Virus record (IMG/VR): IMGVR_UViG_3300048571_000019
Span: 1 to 46,361 of that record
DNA: 46,361 bases
Origin: a virus
Reading direction: 5' to 3' (one strand)
Positions 14,315-21,691 of the stretch are shown here, one piece after another. The position numbers and the translations under genes were made by a program. How positions within the stretch are numbered: the stretch's first letter is position 1; each line of letters starts with the position of its first letter. The notes beneath the pieces are model-generated. The model was not told the origin of the DNA and did no database searches. It worked only from the letters and a program-made list of their open reading frames with translations.

Positions 14315-15084
14315 AAAATATCCCCATCTACATATGCCGCGTAACTCACTGGAAACGCTTGCTTGACCTTATCAGCAATCAATCCAGCAAGCAAGCGCGT
14401 TTGTGATTGTGTGTGCGCATCAAGTCGCATCTTTAGCATATTCATGAAAGCGTCCAAACTACCGGACCAACGCCACCGGGTCATGTGGCACAACGGCAAA
14501 ACCATGCGCGCCTCTTCTGGTGCTACAAACTGCAATAGATCGTGGTATGCGTCCCCGGAAGTGTGTACAGCCTCAAACCATGCAAGATTGGCGGCGTCTT
14601 GACCATCAATGCCGAGATAATCGCCAGCCCCCTGCTTCACATTATCCGCAATCCCATGCCACTGTTCGGGGTTAAAATATACAGGTTCGCCCTTAATATA
14701 GCGGCGGCTAACCTCTGACATGCGCAGATATTCGTGTTTGACCATTTGACGCGCAACGAAAACAGGGGCCTCAATAACAAACGACAAGAAGCAATGACCA
14801 AACGGTGCGGCATGTGGTGCAGCGGTTCGCCACTTCCATAGGTTAGCGGGTGTCAGATTATCCAGAATATACAGATATTCCGCCTTGGTCATGCCGCGCA
14901 CAAGGTACTTGATCAGGTTTTTTTGTGCATTATTTAAGATCGGTTGTTCCCGTGATACGCACTCAAGATCAACCCAATACCATCCTTGTGGTTCAACGTC
15001 CGCGTCATTGTCAAACGATACCTTTGCGGCCTTGACCACTTCTAGGTCATTGCCCATTACGTCAACTAGTTTTGCGGTTATCAT
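14311..15084 (-). CDS. thyX: Flavin-dependent thymidylate synthase with altered signature
   Basis: 257 residues, a normal ThyX length. ThyX makes dTMP from dUMP using FAD, NADPH and methylenetetrahydrofolate. The hallmark 14-residue motif RHRxxSxNExSxRY appears at residues 116-129 as KHEYLRMSEVSRRY: His, Glu, the second Ser, Arg and Tyr are kept, but the first Arg is Lys, the second is Glu, the first Ser is Arg and Asn is Ser. Other family features are AAKVSF near residue 20, FVARQMVKH, and a C-terminal HTQSQTRLLAG equivalent to the Q-x-x-x-R region. It belongs with dUTPase and ribonucleotide reductase in a dNTP-supply set. Confidence 0.88.
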   Translation of the reverse strand: MITAKLVDVMGNDLEVVKAAKVSFDNDADVEPQGWYWVDLECVSREQPILNNAQKNLIKYLVRGMTKAEYLYILDNLTPANLWKWRTAAPHAAPFGHCFLSFVIEAPVFVARQMVKHEYLRMSEVSRRYIKGEPVYFNPEQWHGIADNVKQGAGDYLGIDGQDAANLAWFEAVHTSGDAYHDLLQFVAPEEARMVLPLCHMTRWRWSGSLDAFMNMLKMRLDAHTQSQTRLLAGLIADKVKQAFPVSYAAYVDGDIL

Positions 15085-15254
15085 TTCAACGCTTCCTTTG
15101 CTTCATCTATAAGCCAATCCAATTCACCACCATCAGTGTATAGAGTATTTCGGATTGCAATTTCTTCCAACGCCTCAATCATCTTATCCATGCAGTCGGC
15201 AGTTTCCTTGTATCCGCATATTCTATAATAGGCTGATCTTTGTTTCGGAGTCAT
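15081..15254 (-). CDS. 57-residue hypothetical protein
   Basis: Starts MTPKQRSAYYRICGYKETADC and continues as one acidic helix-rich chain ending WLIDEAKEALK. GGTGA lies a few bases upstream of ATG and both ends form ATGA overlaps with neighbours, which argues for real translation. No family recognised. Confidence 0.6.
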   Translation of the reverse strand: MTPKQRSAYYRICGYKETADCMDKMIEALEEIAIRNTLYTDGGELDWLIDEAKEALK

Positions 15255-15370
15255 TTATTCACCAATCTTAATGCGAGTAAGTACAGCGCCCGGCGAAGGT
15301 CACGCGGCATCATTGCCAGAGGCCCAAGTGGATGCCCGAGGCGTGTTTCGATTATTTGACGTGAGGTCAT
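15251..15370 (-). CDS. 39-residue basic hypothetical protein
   Basis: MTSRQIIETRLGHPLGPLAMMPRDLRRALYLL.. is linked at both ends by ATGA overlaps to flanking genes. Net basic with a helical C-terminal half (RDLRRALYLLALRLVNK). The chain of overlaps is the main support. Function unknown. Confidence 0.55.
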   Translation of the reverse strand: MTSRQIIETRLGHPLGPLAMMPRDLRRALYLLALRLVNK

Positions 15371-15678
15371 GATGCGTCTTTCTTGAATGGGGCGAGGGCG
15401 GCGCGAGTGTTGCGCAATAGGTCGCCATCTTCACCGCACGACGACAGGTATTCTGATTGCTCTCTTACCGCCTCCAGCAGCGCCCGCACCTCTGGCAACT
15501 GCATTGCTGCGGCAAGAAGTTCGGCGTCGGTGAATGTGGTAGGTAGGTCGCGTATGGCGGTTGCGCATTCGTCGCAAGCAAATCGTTCTGGATATAAGAA
15601 TAAAATGTCAGACCGATCTTTGCAGACTTTCGCCGCCGATTCACGCATAGCCAGTGCGGCTAGGGGGTTGTCACTCAT
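15367..15678 (-). CDS. Hypothetical protein
   Basis: 103 residues with an N-terminal helix (LAALAMRESAAKVCKD), a CDEC pair near residue 35 that with the upstream Cys could bind metal or form a disulfide, and a long helix (TDAELLAAAMQLPEVRALLEAVREQSEYL). Common composition for short phage proteins of Gram-negative hosts, family not identified. ATGA overlap downstream. Confidence 0.65.
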   Translation of the reverse strand: MSDNPLAALAMRESAAKVCKDRSDILFLYPERFACDECATAIRDLPTTFTDAELLAAAMQLPEVRALLEAVREQSEYLSSCGEDGDLLRNTRAALAPFKKDAS

Positions 15679-16126
15679 GGTCTTTTCCTTTCGGGATAGC
15701 TGCGAGGATTACTGCAGGTATAAAATCTGATAACGTGTTTGCAATCGCCGCAGCTTCCCTCATCCCATCAGCCCGCGCCGCCGCAATCATCCGATCAAGC
15801 GCGGCCTTGATGTCGGCGGGGGTGAGGGCGCGGATTGCTGATGCATCATATGCGCAACAAGTGTGAGGCATTGGACAGTCCCCATTGCATCCGCCGCAAT
15901 CTATTTCCCGAGCCGCCGCCTCATAAGCCGCAGCCGTTTCAGCTTGGGATCGTTCTAGGGCGGCAGATAGGGCGCGAAGGGCTTCATACATGGAATGTGC
16001 AGCGTCATTCATCCCTTCGATGTCGTAGAGTTCAATCCCCCCTGTATTGTCACCGCCATCTGGCCGTGCCGCTTCTAGGTAATCTTCCCATAGCTCAGCT
16101 ACCGCTTCTGGTATGATGTCGGTCAT
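15671..16126 (-). CDS. Hypothetical protein with cysteine cluster
   Basis: 151 residues from the ATG that has AAGG 9 bases upstream (MTDIIPEAVAELWED); upstream in-frame starts would run into the preceding gene. Mostly alanine-rich helix with a compact Cys/His segment (DCGGCNGDCPMPHTCC) in the middle that looks like a metal site. The C-terminal part (ALTPADIKAALDRMIAAARADGMREAAAI) is helical. No family recognised. Confidence 0.62.
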   Translation of the reverse strand: MTDIIPEAVAELWEDYLEAARPDGGDNTGGIELYDIEGMNDAAHSMYEALRALSAALERSQAETAAAYEAAAREIDCGGCNGDCPMPHTCCAYDASAIRALTPADIKAALDRMIAAARADGMREAAAIANTLSDFIPAVILAAIPKGKDHE

Positions 16127-16154
16127 TTGCATTATCCTTGTGCGGTCGCTGCAC

Positions 16155-16616
16155 TCATTCCTGCACCCAATCATCTGCCGCGATAATCCGCGCTTTCAAA
16201 TCAGCGGGGCAATCCTTAATCAATGCGCCAGACTTAACTTTCGCATCAGCCTCGGCCTTTGCCGCAGCATAATGTTCTGGCGTCATAACCAAACGGGCGG
16301 CAGCATGATAACGAACAACGCCATCAACTCGGCAGATAAAGCCATTGTGAATTTCCTTCGGTGGAGTGGCAGGTTCGCGGGGTTCTTTAGGGTCATGTGG
16401 CGCGTCAGGGATGCCAGTTTCATGGCACTTCTCGCTGTAGCACTCTGGATTAGGCTTGCCGTTATCGTCGGTCCAAGGGGTCGCCAATGCTTGACCCACG
16501 CTGAAACCAATCACAATCAACGCGCCAAGCCACATTAGAACCTTGCGTTCATGGCGCGCTTGTTCGCCATGATCACGGCGGCGGGTTTCATAACGATCAT
16601 CTGTCAACTTATTCAT
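16155..16616 (-). CDS. Single-pass membrane protein
   Basis: 153 residues. A basic cytoplasmic N-terminus (YETRRRDHGEQARHERK) is followed by a hydrophobic segment (residues 27-46, LMWLGALIVIGFSVGQALA) and a C-terminal domain with cysteines (NPECYSEKCHETG, FICRVDG, IKDCPAD). By the positive-inside rule the domain should face the periplasm, where disulfides could form. It overlaps the upstream gene by 8 bases. Role unknown. Confidence 0.65.
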   Translation of the reverse strand: MNKLTDDRYETRRRDHGEQARHERKVLMWLGALIVIGFSVGQALATPWTDDNGKPNPECYSEKCHETGIPDAPHDPKEPREPATPPKEIHNGFICRVDGVVRYHAAARLVMTPEHYAAAKAEADAKVKSGALIKDCPADLKARIIAADDWVQE

Positions 16617-16995
16617 TGTCGTATTCCTCTACATAAATGTTTTTCACGTCCGACACATACCAAACGCCGTCGCCGTTGTCAACAACTTTGCCGTTTGAAT
16701 ATGCCGTTAGTTTATCGCACAATCCATCCGCATAGGCCATCTCGCACACGTCCGAATACCCATGAAATACACCAAGAGGCGGCTTAATGTCCTCTGGCTT
16801 GATCTGCGATGATGGTCTAAGACGTACCGCAAACCACTTAGGATATGATCGGCGGTTTTCCGTCACTACAGCCGTGAATTCAGTGCCTTCGCGGTTATGA
16901 ATTGCGCCGTATGGAATGTAGCATTCCGACTGGTCTGGTAGTGTTCCAATCCAGCCATCGCCAGTGTCTCGGGATAGGGTTAGTGTTGTGATCAT
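16609..16995 (-). CDS. Hypothetical protein
   Basis: 128 residues, beta-rich in the first half (ITTLTLSRDTGDGWIGTLP, EFTAVVTENRRSYPKWFAVRL), acidic C-terminus (NIYVEEYDNE). Coupled upstream by ATGA overlap. Not recognised. Confidence 0.62.
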   Translation of the reverse strand: MITTLTLSRDTGDGWIGTLPDQSECYIPYGAIHNREGTEFTAVVTENRRSYPKWFAVRLRPSSQIKPEDIKPPLGVFHGYSDVCEMAYADGLCDKLTAYSNGKVVDNGDGVWYVSDVKNIYVEEYDNE

Positions 16996-17195
16996 GTTTT
17001 AAATCCTGTAAATTTAATATTAAGTGTTGAGTATTGGCGGCGAGTTACGTCACCCCATATTTGGTTAAACATGTTAACCGCACTTACTTTATCATCATTG
17101 GATAGCGCACCTAAGGCGTATGCTGCGTTTTCAACTGGGCTGCGGTATCGCATTTGCATCATTGATCTAATGTTAGCGCGGTCATTTTCGTTCAT
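16992..17195 (-). CDS. Hypothetical protein
   Basis: 67 residues, helical N-terminus (NENDRANIRSMMQMRYRSPVENAAYALG) and a short C-terminal strand region. ATGA overlaps on both sides. Not recognised. Confidence 0.6.
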   Translation of the reverse strand: MNENDRANIRSMMQMRYRSPVENAAYALGALSNDDKVSAVNMFNQIWGDVTRRQYSTLNIKFTGFKT

Positions 17196-17503
17196 GTTTC
17201 TTGTCCTTCGTTCATAAATAAATGTGGGTTTTTATCCGCAAACATTTGTGCAGTTTTCTTTAATTCATCTAATGTTAGAAATTCATAATTCAAAGTGCGC
17301 CAAGTGAACCCACTTTCTTTTCCAGTACGGTCTGCGAATTGCAATTTAAGTGGTTGATGCCAAACATTTTTTGCTTTTTTTGGCGAATAATCTGTACTAC
17401 AAATAATACTAAATATAGATGAGTGAGTATCGGTACATTCTGCAAAAGGCCATCCGCGCTTTACATTAAACAACCTAGGCTGGACTTTCCATTTTATTTT
17501 CAT
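17192..17503 (-). CDS. Hypothetical protein
   Basis: 103 residues starting MKIKWKVQPRLF; this ATG has GGAG six bases upstream, so the in-frame TTG twelve bases earlier was rejected. Contains basic and aromatic residues in the first half and a helical end (LDELKKTAQMFADKN). It is the first gene after a hairpin that follows the reductase gene. Locally more AT-rich than the neighbours. Not recognised. Confidence 0.62.
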   Translation of the reverse strand: MKIKWKVQPRLFNVKRGWPFAECTDTHSSIFSIICSTDYSPKKAKNVWHQPLKLQFADRTGKESGFTWRTLNYEFLTLDELKKTAQMFADKNPHLFMNEGQET

Positions 17504-17521
17504 GTTTTTCTCCAATAAATA

Positions 17522-17547
17522 AGCCTGCCCTATTTCTAAGGCAGGCT
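17522..17547 (-). terminator. Hairpin downstream of the reductase gene
   Basis: AGCCTGCC and GGCAGGCT pair over 8 positions around a ten-base loop, between the reductase stop and the next leftward gene. On the minus strand it is followed by a T-rich stretch interrupted by A, so it may be a partial terminator or a processing signal rather than a full stop. Confidence 0.5.
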
Positions 17548-17565
17548 AGTTAGGTTGTCAAGTGG

Positions 17566-20085
17566 TTACTCGCAAGACCTGATCAACTGCCCGGTTTCAG
17601 GATCAACGCGCATCTCACATGCGCCGTAATCCTCCGCCGTTTCTTCTTTCACGCTCAATACACTGCCCGTCACATCATTAGGCCTATACGTCGTGCATCC
17701 TTTGCAACCCAACTCCCACGCCTGCAAATACACATTCTTAAAGTCATCGAATGAAATATCTTCAGGGCAGTTAATAGTCTTGCTAATAGAGCTATCCACC
17801 CAACGCTGAGCAGCAGCTTGCATACGTACGTGATCAATCGGCAATAGCGTCTGCGCCGTAACAAAACTATTCGGCAATGGCTCGCCCGGCCTTGCGCGTT
17901 TCCATTTATCAACGGCATAATCGCGCACAGTTTCAGTGATCTTTGACCCGTCTTTCTGCAAAACCTTGCGTTCATATTCCAGCGCGAAAATAGGCTCAAT
18001 CCCGCTGGATACGTTACCCGCATACAACGAGATCGTTCCAGTTGGCGCAATCGATGTCAATAATGCGTTGCGAATGCCACAAGTTTCAATCATACCGCGA
18101 ATGTCTTGATCCATGCCGATCATGTTACCGCTGTCAAGATATTTATCCGCGTCAAACAACGGAAACGCGCCTTTCTCAATGGCTAGGTCAATGCTGGCAA
18201 GGTATGCCATCCGCGCAACAAACTTCATCAGTTTATGAATCCACTCAACGCCTTCATCTGACCCATAAACAACGCCGCCAAGAGCCATTGCGTCCGCAAC
18301 GCCTGTTACACCTAGTCCAATGCGCCGCTTGGCCTTGGCCTCGGCTTCCTGCTCGGGCAATGGAAACCGAGATACGTCCACGACGTTATCCATCATGCGC
18401 ACGGCAGTTCTAATCGCATTTCCTAGCATCTTATAGTTGATTGAAAAATCATCATTCAAGAATGCCGGAATGTTCATACTGCCAAGCAAGCAAGCCCCGT
18501 ATGGCGGCAATGGTTGCTCGCCGCAGTTATGGACAACAATAAAGTCCGCAATAAAGTTGTGAGTATCTTCAACCGTCATATCATAAACGTCAGATACGGG
18601 GCCTTGGGATATAGATAAAACACAAGCAGAATTTTGATTTTTCATGTTTGATCGCAAATATTCCGGCATAGGAATAACGTCCTTAGATCCATGATTAGAC
18701 CAAGGAGGACTTACAAAACAGTGCTTTCCATAAGTCTCGTTATAATCATTAACCATATGATTATTATCGCACTCATACCTAGTTAGTGTTGCGTGTTTTG
18801 AGTGATCAATAACTTCAAAATTATCAATGTTATTGTTATATGTATTACCATCAATATGATGGACATCATCACTTTCTGACAGTTCACCAAATACTGCACC
18901 TGCAATCATTCTGTGTTCCATGCGGTACGCTCTATTATCTTCAGTAGATAATTTCACACCAGAGTATGCAGCACCTCTCCGCGCCCTACATAGATGAATT
19001 AGTTTGTCGCCAATCTTCAAATCTTTGGCTTCCACCCAACCAACTCGATCTACAAAAATCTTATGGCTTGGAGTGCATACTAATTCTTTGCCAGATCTCA
19101 CTTTAATACGGATAGTTTCAGAATTCTTCTTAGATACCCAAGATGCAGTGGCCTTTTTAATACCAAGAGAACCATCTGACAACATAGTATAAACCATAGT
19201 TGGTTCGGTAATATCCTTAATCTTTACACGGCCATTAATTGTTTCCACAAGGCTATCAGGATGCAGACACGGATTAGTCGCCGCAATGGTTTCGCAATAT
19301 GACAGGTTGTTAGCCTTGTTAATCCGGTCAATAAAGATCACTCCGGGTTCAGCATAAGCATAGGTCGCTTGCGTGATATGATCCCACAATCCACGCGCCG
19401 AAACAGTGCGATAAACCTTGCCTTCAAACACAAGATCAAACTGCGCGTTATCTTTAACCGCCTGCATGAAATCATCCGTCACCAATACAGACAAGTTAAA
19501 CATGCGAAGCCTGCTAGGGTCGCGCTTGGCGTCGATAAACTTGAAAATGTCGGGATGGTCAACTCGCATGGTCGCCATCATCGCGCCACGTCTAACACCC
19601 GCTGACATGATGGTTTTGCACATTGCATCCCATACGTCCATAAACGACAACGGCCCGCTAGCAGTCGCAGCAACGCCCTTTACAGGCGCATCAACAGGCC
19701 GCAACGTGCTAAAATCATAGCCAATACCGCCGCCTGCTTGCATGGTAATGGCGGCTTCTTTCAACGCGTCCATAATGCCTGACAAGCTATCTTGCACCGT
19801 ACCCATGACAAAACAGTTGAATAGCGTAACATTCCGATCAGTGCCAGCGCCCGCATTAATCCGTCCCGCCGGAATAAACTGAAAACGCTCTAGAACAGAA
19901 TAAAACTTATCGGCCCAAAGCGCGCGGTCTGTTTCAGGTTCTGACAATGCCCACGCAACACGTCGCCAAGTGTCTTGCACTGTTTTGTCGATAGGCGTTC
20001 CGTCTTGTTCCTTTAGACGGTATTTCATATCCCAAATCTGCTCGGCCATTGGGTTTTTAAATGGGTTATAGTTTGCGGTTGTCAT
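17566..20085 (-). CDS. nrdJ: Ribonucleotide reductase, B12-dependent class II type, interrupted by an intein
   Basis: 839 residues encoded, 591 after predicted intein removal. Ribonucleotide reductase converts ribonucleotides to deoxyribonucleotides. Matches to NrdJ include FNCFVMGTVQDSLSGIM, QAGGGIGYDFSTLRP, GVRRGAMMATM, HPDIFKFIDAKRD, NPCGEQPLPPYGACLLGS, RRIGLGVTGVADAM and PTGTISLYAGNVSSGIEP. No small subunit (NrdB) gene is seen, agreeing with a class II enzyme that uses adenosylcobalamin. The C-terminus carries two cysteines (GACEMRVDPETGQLIRSCE) suited to the redox relay. The intein occupies residues 273-520 and falls between P272 and the catalytic cysteine. Start ATG shares ATGA with the dUTPase stop. 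Confidence 0.92.
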   Translation of the reverse strand: MTTANYNPFKNPMAEQIWDMKYRLKEQDGTPIDKTVQDTWRRVAWALSEPETDRALWADKFYSVLERFQFIPAGRINAGAGTDRNVTLFNCFVMGTVQDSLSGIMDALKEAAITMQAGGGIGYDFSTLRPVDAPVKGVAATASGPLSFMDVWDAMCKTIMSAGVRRGAMMATMRVDHPDIFKFIDAKRDPSRLRMFNLSVLVTDDFMQAVKDNAQFDLVFEGKVYRTVSARGLWDHITQATYAYAEPGVIFIDRINKANNLSYCETIAATNPCLHPDSLVETINGRVKIKDITEPTMVYTMLSDGSLGIKKATASWVSKKNSETIRIKVRSGKELVCTPSHKIFVDRVGWVEAKDLKIGDKLIHLCRARRGAAYSGVKLSTEDNRAYRMEHRMIAGAVFGELSESDDVHHIDGNTYNNNIDNFEVIDHSKHATLTRYECDNNHMVNDYNETYGKHCFVSPPWSNHGSKDVIPMPEYLRSNMKNQNSACVLSISQGPVSDVYDMTVEDTHNFIADFIVVHNCGEQPLPPYGACLLGSMNIPAFLNDDFSINYKMLGNAIRTAVRMMDNVVDVSRFPLPEQEAEAKAKRRIGLGVTGVADAMALGGVVYGSDEGVEWIHKLMKFVARMAYLASIDLAIEKGAFPLFDADKYLDSGNMIGMDQDIRGMIETCGIRNALLTSIAPTGTISLYAGNVSSGIEPIFALEYERKVLQKDGSKITETVRDYAVDKWKRARPGEPLPNSFVTAQTLLPIDHVRMQAAAQRWVDSSISKTINCPEDISFDDFKNVYLQAWELGCKGCTTYRPNDVTGSVLSVKEETAEDYGACEMRVDPETGQLIRSCE
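18526..19269 (-). mobile_element. HNH-type intein in the reductase gene
   Basis: A 248-residue in-frame insertion (residues 273-520). It starts with Cys (CLHPDSLVET), has the splicing block B as LVCTPSHKI with the T-x-x-H pattern, and ends with block F/G (VYDMTVEDTHNFIADFIVVHN) followed by Cys+1 of the extein: all residues needed for splicing are present. Between the blocks is an HNH homing endonuclease (DVHHIDGNTYNNNIDNFEVI..HATL). The DNA is more AT-rich than the host gene (for instance 16 G/C of 60 at 18781-18840), as expected for a recent selfish insertion. Confidence 0.92.
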
Positions 20086-20513
20086 TTCCCTGTTGATCCC
20101 ATCCCGTTTGCGCCGCGTTTAGTTTCGCTCAATTCGTCCACCTCAATAAATTCCACTTGATCAACAATCCGCAACATGGCTTGCGCTACACGTTCGCCGA
20201 CTTCTGGCATAATCCAAGTATGTCCATCATCGCGGATAAGTTTAACCATCACTTCGCCGCGATAATCAGCGTCAACAATGCCAACCGAGTTGGCTAGACG
20301 TGTATGATGATTAAACCCATGCCCGCTACGGCTGTAAACCTCTAGGACATAACCTTGTGGAATGTCGAAAGCTAGTCCCGTGTTATACAACGCAATGCCC
20401 GGCCCTACGTACGTTCGTTCAATCGCCACAAGGTCAAAACAAGCCGCGCCGTCTGATTGGTATTTTGGAATAACAGCGCGCGGGTCAAGCCGCTTTACTT
20501 TCAATTGCATCAT
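20082..20513 (-). CDS. dut: Deoxyuridine triphosphatase (dUTPase)
   Basis: 143 residues from MMQLKVKRLD. All five trimeric-dUTPase motifs are visible: ACFDLVA (I), VYSRSGHGF (II), SVGIVDADYRGEVMV (III), GERVAQAML (IV) and RGANGMGSTG (V, the glycine-rich C-terminal arm, here with Met in place of the usual stacking Phe). It hydrolyses dUTP to dUMP, keeping uracil out of DNA and feeding ThyX. The reading frame extends 24 codons upstream into the preceding gene, but homology begins at the chosen start. Confidence 0.93.
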   Translation of the reverse strand: MMQLKVKRLDPRAVIPKYQSDGAACFDLVAIERTYVGPGIALYNTGLAFDIPQGYVLEVYSRSGHGFNHHTRLANSVGIVDADYRGEVMVKLIRDDGHTWIMPEVGERVAQAMLRIVDQVEFIEVDELSETKRGANGMGSTGK

Positions 20514-20565
20514 ATAGTGTCCATGTTGGGGTGAATTGTCATTATGTAGTGTTTTGGCGGCGGTG

Positions 20566-21102
20566 TCAATCTGTGGGCGGTGCATATGTGATCTGTTCAG
20601 ACTTGATTGTTGCCAGTGACATTCTGGATCGGCTAATCTTTATTGAAAAGTCGGACCGTATGCGCTCTAGTGTGTCAACAGCCGCCACAGCCCGCCGATA
20701 GTCGTGAACCATGCGCCTCGCCCAGCATTCCATGCGATAAGCAATAGCAGCAATAGCTTCCTCTTGTGTAAGTTTGGCCCATGACATTCCACTGCCATTT
20801 AAAACAAATCGGCCTTTGGTGCCAAAAGTGTTCCAGACGTATCCCGGCGCGCCTTGTTCCCATGGCTGTTTTGTAGCTTCACGGTAAGCATGTTGCGCAA
20901 CCCATGCCCCTTTTGGTGTCAACTTAACAACTGGATGTGCGGTCAAAGCAATGCAGTCCGGGTATCCATCGCAATCATTTTCCCAACTTGCGCGCCACCG
21001 ATGCAATTCAGGCGCATCTCCAAGATCGTCATGACCATAGTATCTGATGTCAGTTGGGTAAACCTTTGTCAGTGTATCGACTTCGCTAAAATCCCAAGTC
21101 AT
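20566..21102 (-). CDS. Hypothetical protein
   Basis: 178 residues, slightly basic C-terminus (FSIKISRSRMSLATIK). Middle part has many Trp/Tyr (WRASWENDCDGYPDC, APGYVWNTFGTKGRFVLNG) followed by a helix (EEAIAAIAYRMECWARRMVHDYRRAVAAV). Overlaps its upstream neighbour by ATGA. No family recognised. Confidence 0.65.
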   Translation of the reverse strand: MTWDFSEVDTLTKVYPTDIRYYGHDDLGDAPELHRWRASWENDCDGYPDCIALTAHPVVKLTPKGAWVAQHAYREATKQPWEQGAPGYVWNTFGTKGRFVLNGSGMSWAKLTQEEAIAAIAYRMECWARRMVHDYRRAVAAVDTLERIRSDFSIKISRSRMSLATIKSEQITYAPPTD

Positions 21103-21344
21103 TTCACAACCCCCCGATAGCTAAACTTCCCGCCATCAATGCGCGCCTGACACAGCACAATCAGCCCTAACTCGTGATATGACCACGCCTGCTTGCCGAT
21201 CTTAGTGTTGCCAATCAAATCCGCCCAATCGCCTTGATGATATTCAATAACCGTTCCGCGCGGATTTTGTCGAATGCCGTCGATACCCATAACCGCGTTT
21301 TTAAACGCGCGGGATTTTTCTTTGTGCGTGATGATGCTGATCAT
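21099..21344 (-). CDS. Hypothetical protein
   Basis: 81 residues, basic N-terminus (IITHKEKSRAFKNAVMGIDG), a short hinge with NPRGTVIEYHQGDW and a helical-strand end. Joined to both neighbours by ATGA overlaps. Not recognised. Confidence 0.6.
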   Translation of the reverse strand: MISIITHKEKSRAFKNAVMGIDGIRQNPRGTVIEYHQGDWADLIGNTKIGKQAWSYHELGLIVLCQARIDGGKFSYRGVVK

Positions 21345-21574
21345 TCCGCAAACTCCTCATATGCGGCATCAATAAGTGCCGACTTGGTTTCTCCAGTTAA
21401 TCCAACAATCTTGTGGCCGAAAATCTCGATGTAGTCAATCTCAATCTCATCAATTTCAGTCCAAGGCGGCTCGTCGCTGTCATGCGCCGATGATCCACCA
21501 TTCGACATGAAAGCGCGGGCAGTCACCTCAATCTCAATGCGAAACGTGCGATCTTCTGTGTAGCGTGGCATCAT
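21341..21574 (-). CDS. Acidic hypothetical protein
   Basis: 77 residues, strongly acidic in the middle (EPPWTEIDEIEIDYIEIFG) with alternating Ile and acidic residues suggesting an amphipathic strand. AAGGGAG lies upstream of ATG. This is the first leftward gene beside the divergent promoter region at 21575-21691. The acidity is reminiscent of DNA-mimic or inhibitor proteins, but that is speculation. Confidence 0.62.
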   Translation of the reverse strand: MMPRYTEDRTFRIEIEVTARAFMSNGGSSAHDSDEPPWTEIDEIEIDYIEIFGHKIVGLTGETKSALIDAAYEEFAE

Positions 21575-21639
21575 GTACTCCCTTGTTTATACACAACCAA
21601 TAACACCACAACGCCGCCCATGCAACAACTATTTATCAG

Positions 21640-21668
21640 TTGACACGGGGTTTTCGTTCGTTTATGGG
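21640..21668 (+). promoter_or_regulatory. Promoter for the helicase-methyltransferase island
   Basis: TTGACA, 17 bases, TATGGG, in the 117-base divergent gap. It would start transcription just before the helicase gene. On the other strand a TATAAA is seen about 20 bases before the leftward ATG, without a clear -35 box. Confidence 0.5.
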
Positions 21669-21691
21669 TGAGGGACACAAGAGGGATACAC

